Assembly (NCBI GenBank): GCA_023954475.1
Contig: JAMLHW010000003.1
Location: forward strand, 62,001 to 126,000
From: Anaerolineae bacterium
Lineage (GTDB): Bacteria > Chloroflexota > Anaerolineae > Promineifilales > Promineifilaceae
Direction: 5' to 3'
Length of the DNA: 64,000 nucleotides
The stretch's first letter is position 1; every line of letters starts with the position of its first letter. The notes below the pieces were generated by a model that did not search any database, was not told the origin of the DNA, and worked only from the letters and a program-made list of their open reading frames with translations. Below are positions 16,896-25,230 of the stretch, one piece after another. The translations under genes were made by a program, and so were the position numbers.

Positions 16896-19760
16896 CTATG
16901 GGCCAGGTGCGGGTGGCGTGAATGTAGCCGTCGGTCCGACCGGCGTGTCCGTTGGAGCAGGAGGTGTATCAGTCGGTGCAGGCGGCGTGTCGGTCGGCGC
17001 GGGTGGCGTAAAGGTTGCTGTCGGTACCGGTGGTGTAAAGGTCGCTGTCGGTGCCGGAGGCGTAAATGTCGCTGTTGGCGCCGGCGGTGTAAAAGTAGCC
17101 GTAGGCGCAGGCGGCGTAAACGTTGCTGTTGGTGTCGGCGTATCTGTCCCCGGTGGCGCAGGCGGCGTAAACGTCGGCGTTGGCGTTGGCGTCAGTGTGA
17201 CCGGAGCGGGCGGTGTAAACGTCGGCGTCGGCGATGGCGTCGGCGTAAACGTCAAAGTTGGCGGCAGCGGTCGTGTGCGGGTCGGAGGTGGCGGCGGACC
17301 TTGTGGTGTCGCTGTCATCGTCGGTGAAGGCGTCACCAATGGCACACACGGGTCAAGCCCCTGTTGCACTTTTTGACCGTCGGAAATTGCGTCTCCCGTT
17401 GTACTCCACAGCACGGGGCTTAAGCAGCCGCTCTGGATCTCGAACAGGTCTGTCAACCCATCACTATCTGTATCCCCGAGCAGCAGATTAGTGCCAAAGC
17501 GAAACGTTTCATCACCATCCAGCACGCCGTCGCCATCGGTATCAGGATTATTGGGGTTGCTGCCAATAAGCGCTTCCTGGCCATTGCTGACCGAATCGCC
17601 GTCGTTATCATCAAGTGGACTGGGTAAGGTCACAGTCGGTGTCGGCGATCCATTTGACGGCACAGTTCCCGGCAAAATGATGACTTGAGTCGGTGTGGCT
17701 GTTGGTGTTGGCCCGCGCCCTCCCGGAGGGAAAATGAGCAGTGCTGTAATGAGAAAACAAGCCGACAGCAAGATGACAAAAGCGAGACCCGATAGCCAGC
17801 CAGGAATTATCGACTTGGCTAGCGCTTCGCCCGTTTGTATCTGGGTACCCCCACCGGATGAAGTCACTTCTACTCGGAATGGTAAGATCGTGTTCCCCGG
17901 TATCAAACGCGATCGTTTGGGCGACAGTGTCAGATTTACATCCTTGCTGTCACCCGCAGGAACTGCAACCCGGCCGGTTTCTCCGCCAAACACAATTTCG
18001 TCGGAATCATCTCGGCCGACGACAGAATAGTTAACCGTTGCGTTCCCCAAATTGCGCACTTTCACATTGACAGCGCCGGGCAGCACCGGATCGGTTGGAG
18101 CGATGTCCATTTCAAACCGTTCGAATGCATCGACGTTTAGTGTGGCACCGGTGCCAACTTGCGCGTCAGGGTGGTTTTGTGAGACCAATTCCACTCGAAA
18201 ACGATGACGCCCATTGGCTGTCGAAGCGCGACGCGGTGGTTTTACCTGAAAACTGAGATTAATGCGTTCGCCGGGTGGCACCGTTTCAAATTGATCGGGC
18301 AGGCGTACCCAATCATCGGGTAAGCCAACGACACGCAGCTGTACACGATCTTCAACATGGGCCTGGTTTGTTACGTCGGCATTGAAATCGGCCGAATGAC
18401 CTGGTTCGACACGCTTGGCAGTTTGCGCCAGAAAAAGGCGTAACGGAGCGGCTGAACTACTTGTTGCGGCGGCAGCTGCAGCACCGGCAGCCGCACCCGC
18501 AGCAGCGATGGCCCTGTCTCGTTCCGGCCCTTCCAGCACCATTTTGTACGGCCCGATCCGCACACTATCACCAGGGCGCAACAATACTTGTTCATCGACA
18601 TTTAGTCGCCGGTCGCCAACATACGTGTCGCCGTCATCACTGCGATTCTGGAGTTGCCATCCGGCTTCTGTTGCGACCAGCCGTGCATGAAATCGCGAAA
18701 CCGTATCATACGGCAAAATGATCTCGTTCTTGGCATCGCGACCCAACCGATAGAGCGGCAAGATCAGCGGCGTGCGCGTCGGTGTGCCCCGCCCTGTGTC
18801 GATAACCAGGGTATAACCGTCAGGCGGTGTATCGACCTCACGCGCATCGCTTCTTGGCGTAGAAAATACGCGTGTCGGTGCATCATCAAGCGCTAGTAAC
18901 GTGTTGCGCAACACCTCGGCCATCTCAGCGCCGCTCGTAAAGCGATCTTCCCGGTCTTTTGCCAGGGCGCGATTGAGCAATGTATCGATTAGTGGTGGTG
19001 CATCAGGGCGAATCGAACTGGCAGTAGTGGGCATGTCCCCACGCAAATGTGTCATTACCGCCTGGGAGACCGTCTCAAATTCAAACGGCAATCGTCCGGT
19101 AATCAGTTCGTACAAAACGACGCCCAATGAGTAGAGATCGGTACGCCCGTCCAGCTCTTTGCCTTCAAGCTGTTCTGGTGACATATAGACCGGCGTTCCC
19201 ATCATCACACCCATATTGGTGATGCGTTCGCCGGAGAGCAGTTGAACCAGTCCAAAATCCGTCAAAATGGCGCGAAATGGCGCAAAACGGGGTTCTTCCG
19301 GGCGTTGTACCCGTTTCAGAATGATGTTACCTGACTTTACATCGCGGTGAATGATATTTTGACCGTGCGCGTAGCCGAGTGCATCGGCCATCTGAATGCC
19401 GACTTGCACTGCGTGCGGCAACGGGAACAAGCGGTTCTGCGTTCCCAGGCGGTGCAGATGCTCGCGCAAGCTCCCGTCGCGCAAATACTCCATGGCGATA
19501 TAGAGATTGCTGTCGGCGTCCTCGCCAAATTCGTAGATTTGAACGATGGAGGGATGGTCGAGTTGTGCGGCGGCGCTGGCTTCCTGCTTCAGACGTTCGC
19601 GAAATTCGGGTCGGCGAGCAAAATGGGGGTGCATGACCTTGAGCGCAACTTGTCGACCCAAATTCAGATCGCGAGCGCGATACACGCTGCCCATACCCCC
19701 ATCACCGATGCGTTCTTCGATGAGGTAGTTGGCGATTTGGCGTCCGATCAAGTCACTCAT
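16896..19760 (-). CDS. Transmembrane Ser/Thr protein kinase with FHA domain and extracellular calcium-type repeats
   Basis: Residues 1-280 are a PknB-type kinase: GDGGMGSVYRARD glycine loop, VALKVM (Lys41), IIHRDVKSGNI and LTDFGL. Residues ~335-420 form an FHA domain (YRLGRDAKNEIILPYDTVSR, then FHARL) that reads phosphothreonine. Two Ig-like/NEW1-type beta segments follow, still before a single membrane helix at ~657-680 (LSGLAFVILLSACFLITALL). Outside the membrane come thrombospondin type-3-like calcium repeats (DDNDGDSVSNGQE, NPDTDGDGVLDGDE, GDTDSDGLTDLFE) and a long TFTPPAPTA repeat tail to the C-terminus. The layout suggests calcium- or wall-linked sensing transmitted to the cytosolic kinase, though the order kinase, FHA, Ig-like segments and then TM is unusual. 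The HD gene lies directly downstream. Confidence 0.9.
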   Translation of the reverse strand: MSDLIGRQIANYLIEERIGDGGMGSVYRARDLNLGRQVALKVMHPHFARRPEFRERLKQEASAAAQLDHPSIVQIYEFGEDADSNLYIAMEYLRDGSLREHLHRLGTQNRLFPLPHAVQVGIQMADALGYAHGQNIIHRDVKSGNIILKRVQRPEEPRFAPFRAILTDFGLVQLLSGERITNMGVMMGTPVYMSPEQLEGKELDGRTDLYSLGVVLYELITGRLPFEFETVSQAVMTHLRGDMPTTASSIRPDAPPLIDTLLNRALAKDREDRFTSGAEMAEVLRNTLLALDDAPTRVFSTPRSDAREVDTPPDGYTLVIDTGRGTPTRTPLILPLYRLGRDAKNEIILPYDTVSRFHARLVATEAGWQLQNRSDDGDTYVGDRRLNVDEQVLLRPGDSVRIGPYKMVLEGPERDRAIAAAGAAAGAAAAAATSSSAAPLRLFLAQTAKRVEPGHSADFNADVTNQAHVEDRVQLRVVGLPDDWVRLPDQFETVPPGERINLSFQVKPPRRASTANGRHRFRVELVSQNHPDAQVGTGATLNVDAFERFEMDIAPTDPVLPGAVNVKVRNLGNATVNYSVVGRDDSDEIVFGGETGRVAVPAGDSKDVNLTLSPKRSRLIPGNTILPFRVEVTSSGGGTQIQTGEALAKSIIPGWLSGLAFVILLSACFLITALLIFPPGGRGPTPTATPTQVIILPGTVPSNGSPTPTVTLPSPLDDNDGDSVSNGQEALIGSNPNNPDTDGDGVLDGDETFRFGTNLLLGDTDSDGLTDLFEIQSGCLSPVLWSTTGDAISDGQKVQQGLDPCVPLVTPSPTMTATPQGPPPPPTRTRPLPPTLTFTPTPSPTPTFTPPAPVTLTPTPTPTFTPPAPPGTDTPTPTATFTPPAPTATFTPPAPTATFTPPAPTATFTPPVPTATFTPPAPTDTPPAPTDTPPAPTDTPVGPTATFTPPAPGP
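16915..17270 (-). repeat. Low-complexity coding repeat (TFTPPAPTA units) in kinase tail
   Basis: Tandem units of about 27-30 bases encoding Thr-Pro-Ala-rich repeats at the C-terminus of the kinase. On the + strand they read as GGCGTAAACGTCGG-like units. Such tails usually span the cell wall. Likely to vary in copy number; this is protein-coding, not a CRISPR array. Confidence 0.85.
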
Positions 19761-19863
19761 GCCGGGTATGCTTTACTCTTCTCGATGGGCAAAAATCAAT
19801 TAACTGGAAACGCTGTGCGTTACTACAGTTGCGCGGCGTCCTGATTGACATTGTTTGCGTGCA

Positions 19864-20925
19864 TTATACCTCAGATGGCGTCTGGATCAGCACGCTCTGT
19901 AATGATTGTAGAAACGCAGCGACGGCATCCTCGTCAACCCAATAGTGGGTCACAGCCCGAAACAGCCGTGATCCTTCTGCGCCAACCCAAATATTGTCAC
20001 GCTCGCGCATGGTTGTGGCGATTGCTTCGGCCGAAAAGGGCACATCATCTGCCAGCTGAAAGAATACCATATTGGTCACGACCCGATCCACATCGACCTC
20101 GATGCCGGGAATCTGGGCTAACCCATGCGCCAGACGCTGCGCATTGGCGTGATCTTCAGCTAGACGGTCGATCATCTGCTCCAGCGCTACAATGCCGGCA
20201 GCGGCCAATACCCCGGCTTGACGCATACCACCGCCGAGCGATTTACGTACACGACGTGCACGGTGAATGAATTCGGCCGAACCGCATAACAACGAGCCGA
20301 CCGGCGCACACAACCCTTTGCTCAAGCAGAAAGATACCGAATCGACATGTTGTACAATCTCGCTTGCGTCAATGCCGAGTGCAACAGTAGCATTGAACAA
20401 CCGCGCCCCGTCCAGATGCACCGCCAAACCGTGTTTGTCGGCGATACGGCGTATGTTGGCGAAATAAGACGGCGGCAGCGCATTGCCGTAGCGTCCGCCG
20501 ACCGAATTTTCCACCAGGATCAGACGACTGCGCGGCCAATGCGGATCGTCACCGCGCACAGCGCTTTCAATGGCGTCGTGCGCCATACGTCCTTCTGCAT
20601 CCACCGGCAACGGATGTGGCACAACGCCGCCCAGCGTCGCCATGCCGCCCGCTTCCCAGCAATATGTGTGGTAGGCGTCGCCGACAATGGCTTCGTCGCC
20701 GCGTGTGGTGTGACTGAGAATGGCGGTCAGGTTGCCCATTGTGCCGCTGGCGACGAAAAGCGCCGCTTCTTTGCCGGTTTTCGCTGCGGCCAGCGCTTCG
20801 AGTCGATTGACGGTTGGGTCTTCACCGTAAACGTCATCACCGAGCGGCGCTGTATGCATTGCCTGTCGCATAGCCGGTGTCGGCCATGTAACGGTGTCAG
20901 AACGAAAATCAATGCGGTCCATCAT
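19864..20925 (-). CDS. ltaE: Low-specificity L-threonine aldolase
   Basis: The 353-residue PLP enzyme splits L-threonine or L-allo-threonine to glycine and acetaldehyde. RIDFRSDTVTWPTPAMRQAM, the PLP phosphate-binding VASGTMGNLTA, HLDGARLFNA and the Schiff-base lysine in SFCLSKGLCAPVGS (Lys203) are all present. It overlaps the upstream lipid-kinase gene by four bases (ATGA), so they are translationally coupled. Two adjacent ATG codons open the frame; the first is used here. Glycine made here could feed the glycine cleavage genes at 35-38 kb, but that link is inference. Confidence 0.93.
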   Translation of the reverse strand: MMDRIDFRSDTVTWPTPAMRQAMHTAPLGDDVYGEDPTVNRLEALAAAKTGKEAALFVASGTMGNLTAILSHTTRGDEAIVGDAYHTYCWEAGGMATLGGVVPHPLPVDAEGRMAHDAIESAVRGDDPHWPRSRLILVENSVGGRYGNALPPSYFANIRRIADKHGLAVHLDGARLFNATVALGIDASEIVQHVDSVSFCLSKGLCAPVGSLLCGSAEFIHRARRVRKSLGGGMRQAGVLAAAGIVALEQMIDRLAEDHANAQRLAHGLAQIPGIEVDVDRVVTNMVFFQLADDVPFSAEAIATTMRERDNIWVGAEGSRLFRAVTHYWVDEDAVAAFLQSLQSVLIQTPSEV

Positions 20926-21884
20926 AATTTTTCGACCGAGATGCCTTGTTTGCTGAATAAACTGGCGGGAGCTGTATCGGGAATCAACATGCGCAGTGCT
21001 CGGGGCCGTATTTCGGCCGAAAACGGCGTCTCACCACCGGCATCACCGTCAATTTGGAACGGCATGGCCGGATCAGTTGCCATGCGTACCTGACGCCCGT
21101 GAACCATGACGACTGCTTCATCTTCCAAATGACCGCCGGTCGCCACTTGCCACAGGTTGCGCATCAGATCGCGCCGCGTTTTGCCGGGAAACAACCACAC
21201 TTCAAACATCCCGTCATCAAATAACGCGCCAGGGCTTAACTCGATTACGCCGCCGCCAAACAAACGGCAATTGCTGATGATGGCAAACAGAAAATCGCCA
21301 TTGATGCGTGTGCCGTCGACTTCTACATCCAGTTTCCAGCGCGGTAATTGGCGTGCTGAATACGCGCCTTTGAGGACGTAACCGGCGGCACCGAGTCGCT
21401 TGAATCGCTTGGAACGCGGTTCGATCTGGTCGACGAGATAACTGTCGATGCCGACACTGCCCCAGAGCAGCCAAAAGCGTCCATCCCCATTCTGACCCAA
21501 ATCGGCCGAAAATACCCGCCCCCTGTACAACGCTTCGGCTGCATCGATCGCTCGATTGGGCTGGCGGCGGCTGGGGCGGGGCATCTGCATCTCCTTTGCC
21601 AATGAATTGCCCGTGCCGATAGGGATGGTCGCCATCACCGTATCAGTGAAAGCTAGGCCGGTAGCCACTTCGCCTTGCGTGCCGTCACCGCCGGCGGCAA
21701 AGACCAGTTGAAATCCCTGCGCCGCTGCCTGACGAGCCAGTTCTGTCGCGTGACCGGCGTATTCAGTTGCCTTCACGGAGACATCCCACTCGCGGGAACG
21801 CCAATAACGGGCGACATCTTCCATCATTTCGGCACAGTTGAGTGGTCCGGCTAAGGGGTTGTAAATCAGCGTAGCGCGCTGCAA
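20922..21884 (-). CDS. YegS/DgkB-like lipid or sphingosine-type kinase
   Basis: The 320-residue protein shows the diacylglycerol-kinase catalytic fold: LIYNPLAGP, the nucleotide-binding FAAGGDGTQGEVATGL (GGDGT at 65-69), IPIGTGNSLAKEM, and the C-terminal beta-sandwich with FGGGVIELSPGALFDDG. Family members phosphorylate diacylglycerol or phosphatidylglycerol at the membrane face. The start is TTG at 21884 with GAGGA upstream; no ATG is available before the conserved N-terminus. The end overlaps ltaE by four bases. Confidence 0.9.
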   Translation of the reverse strand: MQRATLIYNPLAGPLNCAEMMEDVARYWRSREWDVSVKATEYAGHATELARQAAAQGFQLVFAAGGDGTQGEVATGLAFTDTVMATIPIGTGNSLAKEMQMPRPSRRQPNRAIDAAEALYRGRVFSADLGQNGDGRFWLLWGSVGIDSYLVDQIEPRSKRFKRLGAAGYVLKGAYSARQLPRWKLDVEVDGTRINGDFLFAIISNCRLFGGGVIELSPGALFDDGMFEVWLFPGKTRRDLMRNLWQVATGGHLEDEAVVMVHGRQVRMATDPAMPFQIDGDAGGETPFSAEIRPRALRMLIPDTAPASLFSKQGISVEKL

Positions 21885-22192
21885 AATGTGTCCTCGATCT
21901 ACTGGTTTGCGCTGGAGACTGCGACTTACCTGTCGCTGTCCTCACAAGCGCATGTGCGGCTGAATTATAGCCAGCCGTCGCTAATCTGTGAAGTTTCGGC
22001 CGAAAACCGCCGTTGTCAGCCACTAAACCACACGCCGGCACGCTAATTCGTTAGCATCGCCTCAATAGCGCAACGCACAGCACACGCGTCTGTTGCACTG
22101 CACTACCACTGGGATATAATGGGACAGCTTGCCGGTGCGACGTTTTCGGCACGACGACCAGGCAGGTAATTTAACCAGATGGAGTTTTGAAA
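21885..22192. other. Intergenic region between lipid-kinase gene and rpsO
   Basis: 308 bases separating divergent genes. It contains one TCGGCCGA (21996), the rpsO promoter (22093-22120) and about 66 bases of rpsO leader. The leader could hold an S15 autoregulatory structure, but I see no recognisable consensus. Confidence 0.6.
22093..22120 (+). promoter_or_regulatory. Sigma-70-type promoter of rpsO
   Basis: TTGCAC (22093-22098) and a perfect TATAAT (22115-22120) are separated by 16 bases. Transcription should begin near 22127, giving a leader of about 66 bases. Confidence 0.75.
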
Positions 22193-22462
22193 ATGCCTTT
22201 AACACAAGCAGAAAAGACCGAATTGATCAAGAAGTATGGTCAGCACGAAGGGGACTCCGGTTCGCCTGAAGTTCAAATAGCAATTTTTGACGCCCGTATT
22301 CGCCAGTTGCAAGCACACCTGAACGCAAACAAGCACGATGAGAGTTCGCGGCGTGGTTTGTTGAAACTGGTTGGTAAGCGCCGCCGCTTTCTGGCGTATC
22401 TGCGCAAAAACCATCCCGACCGTTATCGTCACATCATTGCTGAACTGGGATTGCGCCGTTAA
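22193..22462 (+). CDS. rpsO: 30S ribosomal protein S15
   Basis: The 89-residue product has the full S15 length and signature: [20 protein letters not shown], then [16 protein letters not shown] and [11 protein letters not shown]. It binds 16S rRNA in the central domain during 30S assembly. GGAG lies eight bases before the ATG at 22193; an in-frame TTG two codons earlier is not needed. As in many bacteria it precedes pnp, here separated by about 460 bases. Confidence 0.98.
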   Translation: MPLTQAEKTELIKKYGQHEGDSGSPEVQIAIFDARIRQLQAHLNANKHDESSRRGLLKLVGKRRRFLAYLRKNHPDRYRHIIAELGLRR

Positions 22463-22920
22463 TTTCTCGTCGAAAACTGGCAGGCGATGGCGTATCCCGC
22501 GATTGCCTGCCTGGATTGAATGTTAAGAAATTGCCCACGTGCCGACTAACACAAAATAGATGTCATTTTTGAACAGTCACAATTACCAGGACAGAAATTG
22601 GTTTTTCCGGTTTCTTGGGGTAACAGTGAATAGTTCGCCATTATAAATGAGGAACGCACTTCAGATTAGATTCAACAAATAGCAAGGTGGCTCGCCGGAT
22701 TTGAGCAGCGCATTAGGAATTGGGCATTGTCCTATACTGGAAAGCGTCCGGTATGCGCCAATCCCCAGTCCCTAACCCCCCAATCTGCGAGCAACACAAC
22801 TGTATAGACAGTTTTCAGCCTGGATGTGACTTGTCTCGAATGAGGTTTTATGGTCACAGTTTCGGCCGAAATGCAAGCGCAATCTTCTGCTGTGCGTTCC
22901 CACTACAAAAAGGAATCACA
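22463..22920. other. rpsO-pnp spacer with two structured elements
   Basis: 458 bases. GGCAGGCGAT (22479-22488) pairs with ATTGCCTGCC (22502-22511) with one G-T pair; no T-run follows, so it may be an RNase III-type processing or stability hairpin rather than a terminator. A second imperfect inverted repeat of about 17 bases lies at 22713-22729 and 22758-22774 (TTAGGAATTGGGCATTG against a copy of its complement). One TCGGCCGA is at 22862. The reading frame stays open from 22720 into pnp, but there is no protein similarity there. Confidence 0.5.
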
Positions 22921-25119
22921 ATGAACGAAGAACACAGATTTACAACGAAAATCGGTGACCATGAGATCACCGTCAAGACAGGCAAACTGGCTTTTCAGGC
23001 CGGCGGCGCTGTCATCATGCAACAAGGCGAAGCTATCGTGCTTGCCACGGCAACGATGTCGTCAAAGCCGCGCGAAGGAATGAATTTCTTCCCGCTCAGC
23101 GTCGATTTTGAAGAAAAACTGTACGCTGTCGGCCGAATTCCCGGCAGCTTCTTCAAACGCGAAGGACGACCGACGACCGCCAGCATCCTGACCAGTCGCC
23201 TTACAGATCGCCCGCTGCGCCCACTATTCCCCGATGGCATGCGCAACGAAGTCCAGTTAATCATCACCGCACTTTCGGCCGATCAGATCAATTTTCTCGA
23301 TATCCTTACAGTCAATGCTGCCAGCACTGCGCTGACCATTTCCGACATCCCATGGAATGGGCCAATTGGCGCAGTCCGCATCGGATACATTGATGGTCAA
23401 TTAGTCGCCAATCCGACCATTCAGCAGATGGAAGAGAGCCAACTCGACCTGAAGCTGGCCGGCTCACGCGACGCCATCATCATGGTTGAAGCCGGTGCTG
23501 ATGAAGTTTCGGAAGCATTGATGATCGAAGCGCTCGAATTCGGTCACAAAGCATTGCAACCGCTGATCGACATGCAACTCGACATGCGCGAAAAAGTCGG
23601 CAAGCCAAAACGCGAAATCGAATTCATCCACGTCGATGCCGATTTGCGTCAACGCGTGCAAAACGCAGCCGGCGATCGCATTCTCGATCTTGTCACCAAC
23701 GTCACCGATCGCCATGAGCGCAACGAAGGTATGCGGGCGATCACCGACGATGTCATCGACGAGATGACAGACGAAGAAGACGGCGGGGATAACCCGTCCC
23801 ACATCTATGAGGTGCTGCAAGACGAGCAAAAATATGCCATTCGCAACCGCATTCTCAACGAAGGTATTCGTCCGGATGGACGCAGCTTGACGCAGGTTCG
23901 CGAACTGTCGTCGGAAGTTGGCCTCTTGCCGCGTACACACGGATCCGGTTTGTTCCAGCGTGGCGAAACACAAGTTTTGTCGCTGGCAACATTGGGTATG
24001 CCGCGTGAAGCACAAAAACTCGACGGCCTTGAGCCGGAAGAACGCCGTCGTTATCTGCATCACTACAACTTTCCACCATTCAGCACGGGTGAGACCTGGT
24101 TTTTGCGCGGCCCCAAGCGGCGCGAAATTGGTCACGGCGCACTGGCAGAAACCGCTTTGCGTCCCATGATCCCGTCCGAGGAAGAGTTTCCGTACACCAT
24201 TCGCGTCGTATCTGAAGTGTTGTCGTCCAACGGCAGCACAAGCCAGGCGAGTGTTTGTGCATCCAGTCTGGCGCTGATGGATTGTGGCGTGCCGATCAAG
24301 AAGGTAGTCGGCGGTGTGGCAATGGGCTTGATTTACGATGACAAGAGCGGAAAATACGCGATTCTCACCGATATTCAGGGTTTGGAAGATCATTTGGGCG
24401 ATATGGATTTCAAGGTGGCCGGGTCGAAGGACGGTATTACGGCAATTCAGATGGACATCAAGATTTCTGGTCTGTCGATGGATTTGATGCGAGAGGCATT
24501 GGAACAAGCGCGTATCGGCCGAATTGAGATCATCGATTCCATGTTGGCCGTTATGCCTGCTCCGCGTGCCGAACTAAGCGAAAGCGCACCGCGCATGATG
24601 ACCATCAAAATCGATCCGAGCCAAATCGGCACAGTCATTGGTAAGGGCGGCGCCACCGTGCGCAGCATTCAGGACGAATACGAAGTCTCGATTGACATCG
24701 CCGAAGACGGTACAGTGTTTATTGCCGGCGTCGATGGTGAAAAAGCCGATGAAGCATTGCGTCTGATTGAGCAAATGACACGTGGTGCAGAGTTAGGTGA
24801 AATTTACGACGGCAAAGTGACCCGCACTGTCGATTTCGGTGCATTTGTCGAGATCATTCCCGGCATCGAAGGATTGGTACACATCTCGCAAATCTCACGC
24901 GAACGTATCGACACCGTTGAGGATGCCATCAAGGTCGGCGACCAAATCATGGTGATGGTTACCAACATCGATGGCGACAACGGCAAAATACGTCTGTCGC
25001 GCCGCGCTGTGCTGGAAGGGTGGACGCTCGAAGAAGCCCGCGACGCCGACCGTGGCACATCACGCAGCGGAAGCTCGCGTGGCAACCGCAACAGCCGTGG
25101 GCGTGATCGCCGTCGCTAA
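22921..25119 (+). CDS. pnp: Polyribonucleotide nucleotidyltransferase (PNPase)
   Basis: The 732-residue enzyme degrades RNA 3' to 5' phosphorolytically and works in mRNA turnover. Two RNase PH domains are seen (GGAVIMQQGEAIVLATATMS near the N-terminus; GSGLFQRGETQVLSLATLG in the second core), with the catalytic stretch LGDMDFKVAGSKDGITAIQM. A KH domain (IGTVIGKGGATVRSIQ) and an S1 domain (GKVTRTVDFGAFVEIIPGIE) follow, ending in an Arg/Ser/Gly-rich tail. The ATG at 22921 with AAAAAGGA upstream fits the normal N-terminus; the open frame to 22720 is not part of it. Confidence 0.97.
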   Translation: MNEEHRFTTKIGDHEITVKTGKLAFQAGGAVIMQQGEAIVLATATMSSKPREGMNFFPLSVDFEEKLYAVGRIPGSFFKREGRPTTASILTSRLTDRPLRPLFPDGMRNEVQLIITALSADQINFLDILTVNAASTALTISDIPWNGPIGAVRIGYIDGQLVANPTIQQMEESQLDLKLAGSRDAIIMVEAGADEVSEALMIEALEFGHKALQPLIDMQLDMREKVGKPKREIEFIHVDADLRQRVQNAAGDRILDLVTNVTDRHERNEGMRAITDDVIDEMTDEEDGGDNPSHIYEVLQDEQKYAIRNRILNEGIRPDGRSLTQVRELSSEVGLLPRTHGSGLFQRGETQVLSLATLGMPREAQKLDGLEPEERRRYLHHYNFPPFSTGETWFLRGPKRREIGHGALAETALRPMIPSEEEFPYTIRVVSEVLSSNGSTSQASVCASSLALMDCGVPIKKVVGGVAMGLIYDDKSGKYAILTDIQGLEDHLGDMDFKVAGSKDGITAIQMDIKISGLSMDLMREALEQARIGRIEIIDSMLAVMPAPRAELSESAPRMMTIKIDPSQIGTVIGKGGATVRSIQDEYEVSIDIAEDGTVFIAGVDGEKADEALRLIEQMTRGAELGEIYDGKVTRTVDFGAFVEIIPGIEGLVHISQISRERIDTVEDAIKVGDQIMVMVTNIDGDNGKIRLSRRAVLEGWTLEEARDADRGTSRSGSSRGNRNSRGRDRRR

Positions 25120-25172
25120 TCCATACCGTTGGATGCATTGAACCTGTCTCGAAGTTGTTAATTTTGGATAGA

Positions 25173-25206
25173 AAGGCGTGGCATGAGTAGTGTCACGCCT
25201 TTTTTG
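25173..25206 (+). terminator. Rho-independent terminator after pnp
   Basis: AAGGCGTG pairs with CACGCCTT across a 13-base loop that can partly pair further, followed by a run of seven T. Confidence 0.85.
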
Positions 25207-25213
25207 TTGGTGC

Positions 25214-25219
25214 TATAAT
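25214..25219 (+). promoter_or_regulatory. -10 hexamer close to the PerM-type gene
   Basis: A perfect TATAAT lies 11 bases before the GTG at 25231 and immediately after the pnp terminator. No good -35 is seen. Transcription would begin about five bases before the GTG, so the message would be nearly leaderless. Confidence 0.55.
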
Positions 25220-25230
25220 GTCTGGAAAGT

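Noticed and set aside
16915-17270. CRISPR-like regular repeats
   Set aside because: Units are adjacent without unique spacers and encode a Thr/Pro-rich protein tail in frame.
22720-22920. N-terminal extension of PNPase by 67 residues
   Set aside because: PNPase normally starts at the 22921 ATG, which has AAAAAGGA; the extension has no similarity to the family.
23464-24507. 347-codon open frame on the minus strand inside pnp
   Set aside because: Antisense to the conserved RNase PH domain; no family similarity.
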